This document shows, piece by piece, positions 40,009 to 49,357 of a stretch of DNA of 64,000 nucleotides. The notes beneath the pieces were generated by a model that ran no database searches, was not told the DNA's origin, and saw only the letters and a list, made by a program, of their open reading frames with translations. This DNA comes from Marinobacter piscis (GTDB lineage Bacteria; Pseudomonadota; Gammaproteobacteria; Pseudomonadales; Oleiphilaceae). Position 1 is the first letter of the stretch. Each line of letters begins with the position of its first letter. Position numbers and translations under genes: made by a program. The DNA is taken from the NCBI RefSeq assembly GCF_007671655.1, contig NZ_VCGX01000001.1, forward strand, positions 777,917 to 841,916, written 5' to 3'.

Positions 40009-41772
40009 TCAGAGTTGAATGTCAGTAATGACAGGATCATGATCCGATGCGCGCCATGGTGATGTCTGGATGCCCGGCAGGTTTGCCTTATACCCCAGCG
40101 CCGGTGGTTCATCCGCATTAATCGCCCAGGTTCTGGCACCAATAACCCTGGAAACAAGAGGGGCGGACGCAAAGGCGTAATCCAGGGATCCTTTCTGGCC
40201 TTTGTATCGGAAGGTGTGGTGATTGCAGGTGTGTGCTTTGCAGGGGTGAAAGTGATGGACCATGCTTGTAAAGCCAGCGCGTTTGAGAGGTTGCAGCGGG
40301 GCTTCCCGGAAATAACTGTTGAAATCACCCGTTATTAGTGTGCCGGCAAAGCCGTCTGCTTCGGGTTGTTGCTCAAGCCAACTCACCAGAGCCCGGGCGC
40401 TTTTTGACCGGCGCTGAGCATAGCAGCCCTGGCCATCGTTTCTGTCGCGGTTGGCAGCGTTAGCATTGCGGCAGGATTTTGATTTCAGGTGCGGCACCAC
40501 AACCCGGATGGCAAGGCCCTGGTTCTTTGGCCGGAATGTCTGTGCCAGAGGTGGCCGGCCTTGCTTGCGAAAAGGGCCGGAGCTCAGGCGCCGGGGTGCC
40601 CCTTCGACATCAACGCGGTCCTGTCGGTAGAGCAAAGCCGTGCGGATCTTGTCGTTGCCGTCTGCGCCCGGGGTTGCAACAAACTCCCACTCGGGTCCCA
40701 TCGCAGCGGTCAGTTGTGCGATTGCGCTCGTATCATCATAACCATCGTTTTCCAGTTCCGTGACAGCAATAATATCCGGATCGGGACGGCGCAGGGCGGC
40801 TGTCAGCTTCTGGCTCTGGATTCGAAACAAGCCCGGTGTGGGGGCCCCGCGGGATGTGGGAAAACCGTTACCCCGGCCGTCGCCATTAAAGTAATTCTCA
40901 AGGTTCATAGTCATAATGCGAACATGCGGGCCTTCGGGGCGGGAAGGTGCCGGCGCACGTGGATTGGCAGATTTAAAAACGGGTGGCTCGTCTGGCTGCA
41001 ACCGCCAGGCGCCGAAACGGTAATCAAGGATGCCGGAAATACCATGAACGGTATCGCCATTGCGGACGGTGCTGGACCCGGTCAGGCCGCCCGGAGGCCA
41101 GGGAATCGGGTCTGGTTGGCGAACACTGCGGGCATCATCCAGCCGTATTCTGTGTTGTCGGTTTTGTTTCGCTGCCTGCCTGGCCTGTGGTCCGGGTTCA
41201 AGGTATTCCGTAGGTATAACCTGATCGTCGGGCGCCAGTGTGAGCTCACCATAGCGGGCCAGGTTCCAGGAACTGATGACGGTTAACGGCCGGGTTGTGC
41301 GCACGCGCATATTTTCGAGTGCTTCCAGCGCGTCCGGGTGCAGTTGCTTTAGCTCCCGGGCTTTCGGGACAGGTGCGGAACCACAGGCTGTGAGCGCACG
41401 GATGTCTGTCAGTTCCGTCAGGCCATGAAATTCTTTTACGGTACCGGTTATACGCAGGCGATCACCTGGCGTACCGGCACTCCTGCGAGTATAAACGAAT
41501 ACGGCTTCCGAGGTGTCGGGGTTGTTGTCGGTTTCGCCATCCGCCTGCTGCAGATAAAAGCCGGAAAACCCGCCGTCCATGCGGGAATCGAGGGTAAGAA
41601 CGCCCTCAACCGTTACCTGTTGGCCGACCAGTGGGGAAGTATCGCCTTGGCCCTGCACCTCAGAGATCGGCGTTGCCGGCTGCCCACAGGATTGTGCTGC
41701 GGATGCCTGAAACGCAGGAAGTAATAGCAGGACAGCAAGGAAGGCACGAGCGTGCCAGGGGCTTGGGCTCAC
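40009..41772 (-). CDS. ExeM/NucH-type extracellular endonuclease
   Basis: A 587-residue secreted protein with a signal peptide ending near ASA, an OB-fold domain (about 35-130) and a C-terminal endonuclease/exonuclease/phosphatase domain with TMNLENYF, VTELENDGYD, PHLKSKSC, ITGDFNSY and WRASDHDPV motifs, so the metal and catalytic residues are present. Relatives degrade extracellular DNA. It starts 16 bases after the WYL regulator gene and is probably controlled by it. Confidence 0.88.
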   Translation of the reverse strand: MSPSPWHARAFLAVLLLLPAFQASAAQSCGQPATPISEVQGQGDTSPLVGQQVTVEGVLTLDSRMDGGFSGFYLQQADGETDNNPDTSEAVFVYTRRSAGTPGDRLRITGTVKEFHGLTELTDIRALTACGSAPVPKARELKQLHPDALEALENMRVRTTRPLTVISSWNLARYGELTLAPDDQVIPTEYLEPGPQARQAAKQNRQHRIRLDDARSVRQPDPIPWPPGGLTGSSTVRNGDTVHGISGILDYRFGAWRLQPDEPPVFKSANPRAPAPSRPEGPHVRIMTMNLENYFNGDGRGNGFPTSRGAPTPGLFRIQSQKLTAALRRPDPDIIAVTELENDGYDDTSAIAQLTAAMGPEWEFVATPGADGNDKIRTALLYRQDRVDVEGAPRRLSSGPFRKQGRPPLAQTFRPKNQGLAIRVVVPHLKSKSCRNANAANRDRNDGQGCYAQRRSKSARALVSWLEQQPEADGFAGTLITGDFNSYFREAPLQPLKRAGFTSMVHHFHPCKAHTCNHHTFRYKGQKGSLDYAFASAPLVSRVIGARTWAINADEPPALGYKANLPGIQTSPWRASDHDPVITDIQL

Positions 41773-41788
41773 GTCAGCCTCTTAAGGG

Positions 41789-42691
41789 TTAACGAAGGCC
41801 TGCAGCTGCTTTCAGGGCACGTTCGCGTTTGCTGCCGAAGCCCAGGTGATCGGGGTTTGTCAGCTCAAGCTGCTGAACGAGCGGGTCGGGGTGACGGCTG
41901 TCGAGGGTAATTCCCAGTTGTGACAATACATAAGGCGTCAGGGCGGCCCGTGTCTCTATGTCCAGACGGTTATTCTCCATGCCGTAATCCAGCGCTATAA
42001 TATTTTGCTGGGCTTCGGTCAGGCGGTGGTCGGGTGAAATGACCATAACGACACTGCGGTTCCAGTCATCGTCCTGCTCGCTGCTGTGCCTGGCTTTCTG
42101 GCGCAGAACGGTGGGTGCGCTGTGGAAGCGGCTGAGTGCAAAATCCCGGAACTCCCGGCTGGAATTACACCAGGCTCGTAAATGCCAGTTATTACCCGTG
42201 CAGACCAGAGTGTGAGGCTCAAGAATATTTTCTATAGCTTCGGGACGGCTCAAAGAGGCGTAACTGGCCTGGAGTTGCCTGCCCGCCCGGGTGGCGGCGA
42301 CAACTGCGCGCATGGTTTCGGGTGCGACAACACGGTTAGGCGCGTTTACAACCTGGCTGCCGGGCAGGCCAACCTCAAGGGCTTCAAACGTGCTGCTGAG
42401 GTTTTGCTGGCGTGCCAGAAGATCCAGGTATTCTTCGGCGTGCCCGCGGGTAACGACTGGCTGAAAATCGGATGAAGGCACATAACCTTTGAGATGGCGA
42501 TCATAGACAAGGTTGCCCGGTGCAAGCTCGCGCAAATAGGTATTAATGTCCTTGGATGCCTGTTGCCGGCCGATGCCAAAGCTGTGACAGATATGGTTGG
42601 TCGTCAGACGACCTTCCCACAACGCGATCGTCTCAATGAGACGGTAACGAAGCAACAGGTCCCAGCGTATGGGCCAATCCGTTTTTTTCAT
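41789..42691 (-). CDS. WYL-domain transcriptional regulator, BrxR/CapW-like
   Basis: A 300-residue protein with an N-terminal winged helix (LIETIALWEGRLTTNHICHSFGIGRQQASKDINTYL), a WYL-like ligand domain (NNWHLRAWCNSSREFRDFALSRF) and a C-terminal WCX extension. The order and the N-terminal residues resemble the BrxR/CapW repressors that control phage-defence loci. Here the downstream partner is a secreted nuclease and no defence gene is adjacent. An inverted repeat overlaps its start codon, which fits autorepression. Confidence 0.78.
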   Translation of the reverse strand: MKKTDWPIRWDLLLRYRLIETIALWEGRLTTNHICHSFGIGRQQASKDINTYLRELAPGNLVYDRHLKGYVPSSDFQPVVTRGHAEEYLDLLARQQNLSSTFEALEVGLPGSQVVNAPNRVVAPETMRAVVAATRAGRQLQASYASLSRPEAIENILEPHTLVCTGNNWHLRAWCNSSREFRDFALSRFHSAPTVLRQKARHSSEQDDDWNRSVVMVISPDHRLTEAQQNIIALDYGMENNRLDIETRAALTPYVLSQLGITLDSRHPDPLVQQLELTNPDHLGFGSKRERALKAAAGLR

Positions 42692-42744
42692 AACCGAACG
42701 CTCACGGGTTTATTGAGTAATGACTATTTATACTACCGGTTATG
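42689..42744. promoter_or_regulatory. Inverted repeat at the start of the WYL regulator gene
   Basis: CATAACCG at 42689-42696, which includes the start codon, is repeated in inverted orientation as CGGTTATG at 42737-42744. The pair spans the expected promoter of the regulator and could be its binding site. Seen directly; use as operator is inferred. Confidence 0.4.
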
Positions 42745-42897
42745 GCTTTTCAGGTCTGTTACGGCGCATTAATGTAAAACAGTGTAAAACATCCCTGTAT
42801 GGCCACACGACCTCCGGATTGTTGCGGGAAATGCTTAGTAGGCGAAATCTTCAGGGCCTGATGTAATAACATACCAGCAAACTCCGGAGTTGCCATT

Positions 42898-44172
42898 ATG
42901 ACCCGAATGGTCACTTCTCTTTCAGCCCTCCTTTTAAGTGTCATATTGCTGATCAGCGGAAACGCTTTTCTGATGACGTTGCTGGGCATTCGTTTAAGTA
43001 TTGAGTCGGTCTCACCGGATGTTATTGGCTGGGTGCTGGTGTGTTACTCGGTGGGCTTTGTTCTGGGTACGCTTTATGTGTATCACATCATCAAGCGAGT
43101 GGGGCATATACGGGCATTTGCCATACTTGCAGCGATTGCAGCTGTTACCGCTCTGTTGTACCCGATCGCGGTATCGATGCTTTTCTGGGCGCTATTGCGG
43201 GCGGTATCAGGCTTTACGGTTGCGGGTGTGCTGCTGATCATTGAAAGCTGGTTCTCCAGTCGTGCCAGTAACAGTAACCGGGCAGCCCTGTTTGCGGTAT
43301 ACCAGGTTGTTTTCTTTCTCTCGATTGCCGGCGGCCAACTGATCGTGAATGTGGGCGATCCGTCCGGCTTTCTGCCATTTTCCCTGGCCGCAATTCTGTT
43401 AACGCTGGCTTTAATACCCTTGTCTCTGACCCGCATGGAAGCGCCAGCAGCAGGGAAGGCCCGGCGGATCTCTTTTTTCACCCTGGCCCGTGAATCGTTC
43501 TCCGGAGTAGCAGGGTCTTTGGTTTGCGGTGCTTTGATCGGAGGTTTTTATGCCCTTGGTCCGGTTTACGCCACGTTGGTCGGGCTGGATGTTGCAAAAA
43601 CCTCTGTATTCATGTTCAGCGCAATCATAGCGGCCACGCTTCTCGCCTGGCCTTTGGGGATAATATGCGACCGTTTTGATCGTCGGCGTGTGATGTTCTG
43701 GGTTGCACTTCTGGCCTCCCTTGCCGCTGTCGCTGTTGCTCTCTTCGGGGCCGGCAACCTGTGGCAGCTTATGCTGCTTACAGGCGTGTTTATTGGTCTT
43801 TCCTCTACTATTTACCCTATCTCTGTTGCGATCACGAATGACCGCATGGAAAGCACGCGCATTGTCGCCGCCAGTGCTACTCTGCTTCTCAGTTATGGCA
43901 TAGGCAGCGTAATTGGCCCGGTTGTCATGGCTGAGCTAATCAGTCTTGTGGGTCCGGAAGGTCTGTTTATGGGCAGTGCCGGATTTTTGATCATTCTTGC
44001 GATTGTTACGTCGCTTCGTATCAACTACACAGACGATATTGCCGTGGAAGATCAGGAACATTATGTACCCGCAATGCCAGACTCATCAGCGGTGCTGGCT
44101 GAACTGGATCCACGGAACACAGAATTCCAGGAATCTCCCGAGTCTGGAGAACTAAACGAAAAAACCGGGTAA
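42898..44172 (+). CDS. MFS transporter, YcaD-like
   Basis: A 424-residue twelve-helix major facilitator with a polar acidic C-terminal tail. The LTLLGIRLSIE-like start, GFVLGTLYVYHIIKRVGHIRAFA and RAVSGFTVAGVLLIIESWFSSRA segments are typical of the YcaD family, substrate unknown. GGAG lies upstream of the ATG. It is divergent from the WYL regulator. Confidence 0.87.
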   Translation: MTRMVTSLSALLLSVILLISGNAFLMTLLGIRLSIESVSPDVIGWVLVCYSVGFVLGTLYVYHIIKRVGHIRAFAILAAIAAVTALLYPIAVSMLFWALLRAVSGFTVAGVLLIIESWFSSRASNSNRAALFAVYQVVFFLSIAGGQLIVNVGDPSGFLPFSLAAILLTLALIPLSLTRMEAPAAGKARRISFFTLARESFSGVAGSLVCGALIGGFYALGPVYATLVGLDVAKTSVFMFSAIIAATLLAWPLGIICDRFDRRRVMFWVALLASLAAVAVALFGAGNLWQLMLLTGVFIGLSSTIYPISVAITNDRMESTRIVAASATLLLSYGIGSVIGPVVMAELISLVGPEGLFMGSAGFLIILAIVTSLRINYTDDIAVEDQEHYVPAMPDSSAVLAELDPRNTEFQESPESGELNEKTG

Positions 44173-44307
44173 TCGCTCACATAACGAGTGCATGTTTTTA
44201 TATCAATAAATAGCTTACTAGTGGTATGTTTTGTGTAATGTAAGCTTGTTGATTGATACTGTTTGATTAGCGGGGCCGTAAACTGGCGCCGGACCGGAGT
44301 AATAAAG

Positions 44308-44733
44308 ATGAAAGATGAATTTCCCTTTGCCGTTGCCCGAGTCACCAGACGCTGGCGTAAGCTGCTGGATGAGCGCCTGAAAGATCTGGGGGTTACCCAG
44401 GCTCGCTGGACAACGATGGTCTACCTGCAACAAGGTGGTGAGGGTCTGACCCAGCGTGAGCTGGCGGCCCTTATGGCTATTGAAAACCCGACACTTGTGC
44501 GTCTGCTGGACAGCCTGGAACAACAGAATCTGATTGAGCGCCGGGCCTGTCCCCACGATCGCCGGGCACGGCGCCTGCACCTGACAGATGAGGGTCGGGA
44601 GTTCATGGAGGTTTTAACAGACCGGGCTAATACGTTGCGTGATGAAATGCTTGCAGGCATCAGCGATGAAGACATGGATACAGCGCTGACGGTTTTCCAT
44701 ACAATCATGGAGAATGCGGAAAAGCAGAAATAA
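44308..44733 (+). CDS. MarR family transcriptional regulator
   Basis: A 141-residue winged-helix protein. The recognition region LTQRELAALMAIENPTLVRLLDSLEQQ and the wing RRACPHDRRARRLHLTDEG are textbook MarR. A GGAG eight bases before the ATG at 44308 decides the start. It follows the MFS gene by 135 bases and could regulate it. Confidence 0.9.
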   Translation: MKDEFPFAVARVTRRWRKLLDERLKDLGVTQARWTTMVYLQQGGEGLTQRELAALMAIENPTLVRLLDSLEQQNLIERRACPHDRRARRLHLTDEGREFMEVLTDRANTLRDEMLAGISDEDMDTALTVFHTIMENAEKQK

Positions 44734-44819
44734 GCTATGGAGCGGCAATAGCATACTGTTACCCGTCAATATACCGGTTATCATGGGTGTCCATGAGGTG
44801 GCTTTTTGGAACAGGATAT

Positions 44820-45872
44820 ATGGGGTTTAAAAATTATTCCGCGCTGATATTGCTGGTGTGTGGGTTTGTTTTCCAGCCCTTGTGGGCTGCTGAGGCAAGC
44901 AGCGCTTCTGATTCTTCGGCCTCCGAAGAGCAGGAAACAGACCGGGATCCTCGGGTACCAACCTTCAGAATTCACGGTGATCTGGCGGGTGAGCTGGGTG
45001 TCTATACGACCCGGTATGAAGACACGTTTGCAGAAATAGGCAACCAGCTTGCTCTGGGTTATCTGGAGCTGGCGAAAGCCAACCCCGGCGTGGACCCCTG
45101 GTTACCGGGTGACGGCACCAGAATCACCCTGCCGCGCCAGTATGTGATGCCGGATGCACGCCGCGAGGGGATCGTGATTAACCTGGCTGAGTACCGGCTT
45201 TACTACTTTACTGAAGATAGTGTGCAGGTTTATCCCGTGGGTGTAGGCACCACAGAGAACCCTTCGCCTGTGACTGACGCTGAGGTAACCATGCCTCTGG
45301 AGTCGCCCGCATGGTATCCCCCTGCCAGTATACGTGCAGAATACGAGGCTTCCGGTGATTCCCTGCCCCGGATGATACCACCCGGCCCTGGCAACCCCCT
45401 GGGCAGTCATGCGCTGATGCTGAGTGAGAAGGGCTACCTGATTCATGGAACCAACAAGAAGTTTGGTGTGGGGATGGGCGTCAGTCACGGCTGTTTCCGT
45501 ATGTATAACGAAGATATATCCCGCTTTGTTTACCAGGTGGAGAAAGGCACCCCGGTTCAGGTTGTGAATGATCCGGTAAAAATGGGGATTTCCGGAGGCG
45601 AGGTCTGGCTTGAAGTGCACCGCCCTGATGAAGACTACAGCCAGGAGGACAGAGACCGCCTCTGGCAGGAAGTCAGCAAAGAAGTGGATGCCTTCCGTCA
45701 GCAGCACCCGGGTGTCGAGATACAGCGCCGGGCGATTGAGCTGGCGGTAGATCAGGCGGACGGCATTCCGGCTCTGGTCGGCGAGCAGGTTTCACAGGTG
45801 GCCTCAGACGAAACACCGAAGGACAAAAATAACCCGGCACCGGAAGAGCAGGGCCAGACACTGTATTTCTGA
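44820..45872 (+). CDS. L,D-transpeptidase with LysM-like domain (ErfK/YbiS type)
   Basis: About 350 residues: signal peptide ending near WAAEA, a low-complexity Ser/Glu linker, a LysM-like segment (ANPGVDPWLPGDGTRITLP) and the YkuD catalytic domain with the HGTN histidine and the SHGCFRM cysteine. Enzymes of this type attach Lpp to peptidoglycan or make 3-3 cross-links in the periplasm. The ATG at 44820 has AGGA upstream and begins the signal peptide. Confidence 0.9.
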   Translation: MGFKNYSALILLVCGFVFQPLWAAEASSASDSSASEEQETDRDPRVPTFRIHGDLAGELGVYTTRYEDTFAEIGNQLALGYLELAKANPGVDPWLPGDGTRITLPRQYVMPDARREGIVINLAEYRLYYFTEDSVQVYPVGVGTTENPSPVTDAEVTMPLESPAWYPPASIRAEYEASGDSLPRMIPPGPGNPLGSHALMLSEKGYLIHGTNKKFGVGMGVSHGCFRMYNEDISRFVYQVEKGTPVQVVNDPVKMGISGGEVWLEVHRPDEDYSQEDRDRLWQEVSKEVDAFRQQHPGVEIQRRAIELAVDQADGIPALVGEQVSQVASDETPKDKNNPAPEEQGQTLYF

Positions 45873-45905
45873 CTCTGTTGGTGCCTGGTTGGCACTGGAG
45901 GCAAT

Positions 45906-47366
45906 ATGCAGTCCTATCATTCCGTAAATTCAGGCAGGAAGACCTGGCTCAGGGTATGGGCTGTGGTTTTTCTGGTCGGCACACTGCTTGCTGTGGCGTC
46001 ACTGGGGCACCAGGTGTTTGCTCAGCAGAAGAGCCCGGGGGCTGCGCTGGTACTTACCGTGGAAGGTGCTATTGGCCCTGCCACCATGGATTATGTGGTG
46101 CGCGGGATTGAAACGGCAGAGGCCGACGGTGCGGAGCTCATCGTTCTCGAGATTGATACGCCCGGCGGACTCATGGAGTCCACTCGGGGAATCATCAAAA
46201 CCATTCTTGGGTCGGATGTGCCGGTTGTCACCTACGTGACACCTCAGGGCGCACGGGCCGCCAGTGCCGGAACCTATATCCTCTACGGCAGCCATGTTGC
46301 CGCTATGGCCCCTGCTACCCATCTGGGATCTGCAACACCGGTGCAGATGGGCGGGCTTCCCGGAAGCCAGGAGCCACCCGCCGACTCTCAGCCGGAACAG
46401 GAGCCAGCTAAAAATAAACAAAGCGAAGAGTCCGGCAGTGAAAACGAGTCACAGGCCGATAAACGTCGTGGCGAAACAGCCATGGAACGCAAGGTGCTGG
46501 AGGATGCTGTCAGCTACATACGCGGTCTGGCGGAGCGCCACGACAGAAACGCCGATTGGGCGGAAGAGGCGGTTCGTGAAGCCGTAAACCTTGGGGCTCG
46601 TGAGGCGCTTGAGATCAACGTTGTGGATGTTGTGGCGGCAGACTTGCCGGACCTTCTGTCTCAGCTTGATGGCCACACAGTACAGCTGGCCTCAGGCGAT
46701 ACCACCTTGCAGACCGCGGAGCTTGAGATAATCCGCATGCCGCCAGACTGGCGTACCAGCCTGCTTTCTGTCATTACCAACCCCAATGTTGCCTACTTCC
46801 TCATGATTATCGGGTTTTACGGCATCATTTTTGAACTGGCCAATCCGGGCGCCGTGGTGCCAGGGGTCGTGGGTGCAATCTGTCTGATACTGGCCATGTT
46901 CGCGTTTCAGGTATTGTCTGTGAACTACGCCGGTCTGGCGCTGATATTTCTGGGGCTGGGGTTTATCGTTGGTGAGTCCCTGGTGCCCAGTTTTGGCATT
47001 CTTGGTGTGGGTGGCATAGTGGCTTTTATTGCCGGATCGGTCATTCTGATGGATGGCAACCACCGGGCGGTCTCTTTGCCTGCCATTGGCGGGGTTGCGG
47101 CTGTAGCGGCTGGCTTCATCCTGTGGATGGTCACCCGGCTTGTCAGATTGCGTAAAAAAGCTCCGGTAAGCGGTAGCGAGCAGATACTCCGGGAGCAGGC
47201 CGTTGCTCTGGATGATTTCCAGAAAACGGGTGAGGGGTATCAGGGGCATGTCCGACTGAGCGGTGAGCGCTGGAAAGCTGTCAGCCGCCAACCCGTCCGT
47301 CGGAATGATGTATTACAGGTCACCGGAATTGATGGCCTGACTGTGAGCGTAAAGGAGGCCGTATGA
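45906..47366 (+). CDS. NfeD-type membrane serine protease (long form)
   Basis: A 486-residue protein: N-terminal signal/anchor, a ClpP-class serine protease domain ([15 protein letters not shown], nucleophile Ser in [11 protein letters not shown]), a charged linker, four membrane helices and a C-terminal OB-fold NfeD domain. The archaeal relative cleaves stomatin. The gene overlaps the slipin gene by four bases, the usual coupling. Confidence 0.92.
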   Translation: MQSYHSVNSGRKTWLRVWAVVFLVGTLLAVASLGHQVFAQQKSPGAALVLTVEGAIGPATMDYVVRGIETAEADGAELIVLEIDTPGGLMESTRGIIKTILGSDVPVVTYVTPQGARAASAGTYILYGSHVAAMAPATHLGSATPVQMGGLPGSQEPPADSQPEQEPAKNKQSEESGSENESQADKRRGETAMERKVLEDAVSYIRGLAERHDRNADWAEEAVREAVNLGAREALEINVVDVVAADLPDLLSQLDGHTVQLASGDTTLQTAELEIIRMPPDWRTSLLSVITNPNVAYFLMIIGFYGIIFELANPGAVVPGVVGAICLILAMFAFQVLSVNYAGLALIFLGLGFIVGESLVPSFGILGVGGIVAFIAGSVILMDGNHRAVSLPAIGGVAAVAAGFILWMVTRLVRLRKKAPVSGSEQILREQAVALDDFQKTGEGYQGHVRLSGERWKAVSRQPVRRNDVLQVTGIDGLTVSVKEAV

Positions 47367-48163
47367 CTGGTAACTTTATTTCCTGGCTGGCACCCGCAGT
47401 AGTCTTGCTATTGATACTTGGGGCCGCCATTAAAATCCTTCCCGAGTACCAACGAGGAGTGGTGTTCTTTCTGGGGCGTTTTCAGGGTGTTAAGGGCCCT
47501 GGACTGATTTTCGTTATTCCCGGCATTCAGCAGATTGTGCGGGTGGACCTTCGGGTTATCACGCTGGATGTGCCCAGCCAGGATGTGATTTCCCGGGACA
47601 ACGTAACGGTACGGGTGAATGCCGTGCTCTACTTCCGGGTGGTGGACCCGGAGCGCGCCATCATTCGTGTTGAGGACTTCAATTCCGCCACCAGCCAGCT
47701 ATCCCAGACGACGCTGCGCTCGGTGCTGGGCAAGCATGATCTGGATGAGATGCTTTCGGAGCGGGATAAACTGAATGCTGATATTCAGGAGATTATTGAT
47801 GCTCAGACTGAAGAATGGGGCATTAAGGTTGCGAATGTTGAAATCAAACATGTAGACCTTGATGAATCAATGATCCGGGCGATTGCACGCCAGGCTGAAG
47901 CAGAGCGTGAGCGGCGGGCCAAGGTGATTCATGCGGAAGGTGAGTTGCAGGCATCGAAAAAGCTGGTGGAGGCGGCTACGGTGATGTCCGCAGATCCGGG
48001 ATCCATGCAGCTGCGCTATATGCAAACTCTGTCAGATATGAGCAATACCAACTCATCCACAATTGTTTTTCCACTACCGATGGACATGATCAAAACGTTC
48101 ATGGACAAAGGCCAGGCTGGCAATCAACCAAAACAACCTGAATCAGAAAACACAGACACATAA
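47363..48163 (+). CDS. Slipin (stomatin/prohibitin, SPFH protein)
   Basis: A 266-residue protein with one N-terminal membrane hairpin, an SPFH domain ([26 protein letters not shown]) and a coiled-coil stretch rich in Glu/Arg/Ala ([22 protein letters not shown]). It probably forms membrane microdomain complexes with NfeD, encoded just before it. Confidence 0.93.
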   Translation: MTGNFISWLAPAVVLLLILGAAIKILPEYQRGVVFFLGRFQGVKGPGLIFVIPGIQQIVRVDLRVITLDVPSQDVISRDNVTVRVNAVLYFRVVDPERAIIRVEDFNSATSQLSQTTLRSVLGKHDLDEMLSERDKLNADIQEIIDAQTEEWGIKVANVEIKHVDLDESMIRAIARQAEAERERRAKVIHAEGELQASKKLVEAATVMSADPGSMQLRYMQTLSDMSNTNSSTIVFPLPMDMIKTFMDKGQAGNQPKQPESENTDT

Positions 48164-48192
48164 AAAAAGGCCGGGAATCCCGGCCTTTTTTT
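48162..48192. terminator. Bidirectional terminator between slipin and lpp
   Basis: Seven A residues, a seven-base-pair GGCCGGG stem with a three-base loop, then seven T residues. It serves both convergent genes. Confidence 0.9.
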
Positions 48193-48206
48193 ACTGCGAT
48201 TAAGCC

Positions 48207-48488
48207 TTACTTCTGGCTTGCACGCTGGAGCATACGCTTTGCACGCTCGTTAGCTTCGTCAGCAGACTTCTGCGCTGCTTTCGCCGCGGCCAGTGCCTGA
48301 TCTGCTGTCTGCTGTGCAGAGCGCGCAGAGCTGGCGGCGCTGTTAGCGGTGTTCATTGCCTTGTCTGCTGTCTGCTCGGCAGAGGTGGCAGTTGCATTAG
48401 CTTCGTCCAGAGCGCCTTGGTCGGTTGTTGCACAGCCTGCAGTAACAGCAGCAGCCAGTGCGATTCCGGCGATCGTCAGTTTACGCAT
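48207..48488 (-). CDS. Alanine-zipper outer-membrane lipoprotein (Lpp/OprI-like)
   Basis: A 93-residue lipoprotein with lipobox VTAGC (Cys near 19), then an Ala/Gln-rich heptad coiled coil (TADKAMNTANSAASSARSAQQTADQA) and a basic C-terminus ending in Lys. Lpp is bound to peptidoglycan through its C-terminal lysine. The strongly biased sequence and a GGGG ribosome site suggest high expression. Confidence 0.9.
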   Translation of the reverse strand: MRKLTIAGIALAAAVTAGCATTDQGALDEANATATSAEQTADKAMNTANSAASSARSAQQTADQALAAAKAAQKSADEANERAKRMLQRASQK

Positions 48489-48693
48489 TATAAATCCCCT
48501 TATTAGTCGAGTTACTTCCTGTTGACCCGAAAGTCAGTTCAGACAACGTCCTGTCAGCTAAAGCCTGATAGGCATTGACTACCGGAGTCACTAAACAGTG
48601 TAAAACACTATCAAAGAAAATGTTAACTAACTATACGTAAATTTTCTCAAGGTATGACGACAACGTAATAAACATGTCATTAGTGTAGGGGGA

Positions 48694-49254
48694 TCAGGGG
48701 GTAATCTGAATCGGCGTGCCATCGTTGACCAGTTGCCAGATTTCATCCATTTCCTGATTGTTAACGGCGATGCAGCCATTGGTCCAGTCCAGCCCTCTGA
48801 ACGCAAATGCCATATCTTCGGAACCGTTAGGCAGGCCATGAATCATAATGCTGCCGCCCGGATTCTGTCCCCAGTTTTCGGCCATTTTACGGTCTTTTGC
48901 GCTTGGATAAGAGATATGGATAGACTTATAAAAATCACTTCCCGGGTTGCGCCAGTCCAGTGTGTAGTTGCCTTCCGGCGTGCGCTCGTCGCCTTCGTAG
49001 AGTTTGTGTCCCTCAGGGTTATCTCCAAGGGAAATGCGATAACTCCGGATAACTTCCTCACCGCTCATTAAGTAAAGCCGGCGTTTTGCTTTTTTTACCA
49101 ATACCTTGTTAATCACCAGGGGTTCAGATGGTGTATCCGTGGCTGAAGGCATGCGGGCATCTGCTTTGGCCAGCAACTCAGAGCCATAGGCTGGAATATT
49201 TACGATAAGAAAAAGCGCGAAAAAACACTGGATTAATAAACGGGATATAACCAT
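48694..49254 (-). CDS. L,D-transpeptidase family protein
   Basis: A 186-residue periplasmic YkuD-domain protein with a signal peptide, the IMIHGLPNG histidine motif and the catalytic cysteine in WTNGCIAV, the NGC variant of the usual SHGC motif. It may make 3-3 cross-links or attach or release Lpp. It is transcribed leftward, 205 bases before the lpp gene. Confidence 0.88.
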   Translation of the reverse strand: MVISRLLIQCFFALFLIVNIPAYGSELLAKADARMPSATDTPSEPLVINKVLVKKAKRRLYLMSGEEVIRSYRISLGDNPEGHKLYEGDERTPEGNYTLDWRNPGSDFYKSIHISYPSAKDRKMAENWGQNPGGSIMIHGLPNGSEDMAFAFRGLDWTNGCIAVNNQEMDEIWQLVNDGTPIQITP

Positions 49255-49357
49255 AAAACTAACTTACCAATAATTAATCTTTGTGCAGATGAGTTTATAG
49301 CACAATCTGACAGATTAATTGGTGTATGAGTTTGTTAATTTTTATAGTGATGCGGAC

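Noticed and set aside
42777..42791. Identical 15-base string AAACAGTGTAAAACA in two intergenic regions (also 48593-48607)
   Set aside because: A few 15-base matches are expected by chance in a window this size, and the two sites have different orientation and distance to their genes.
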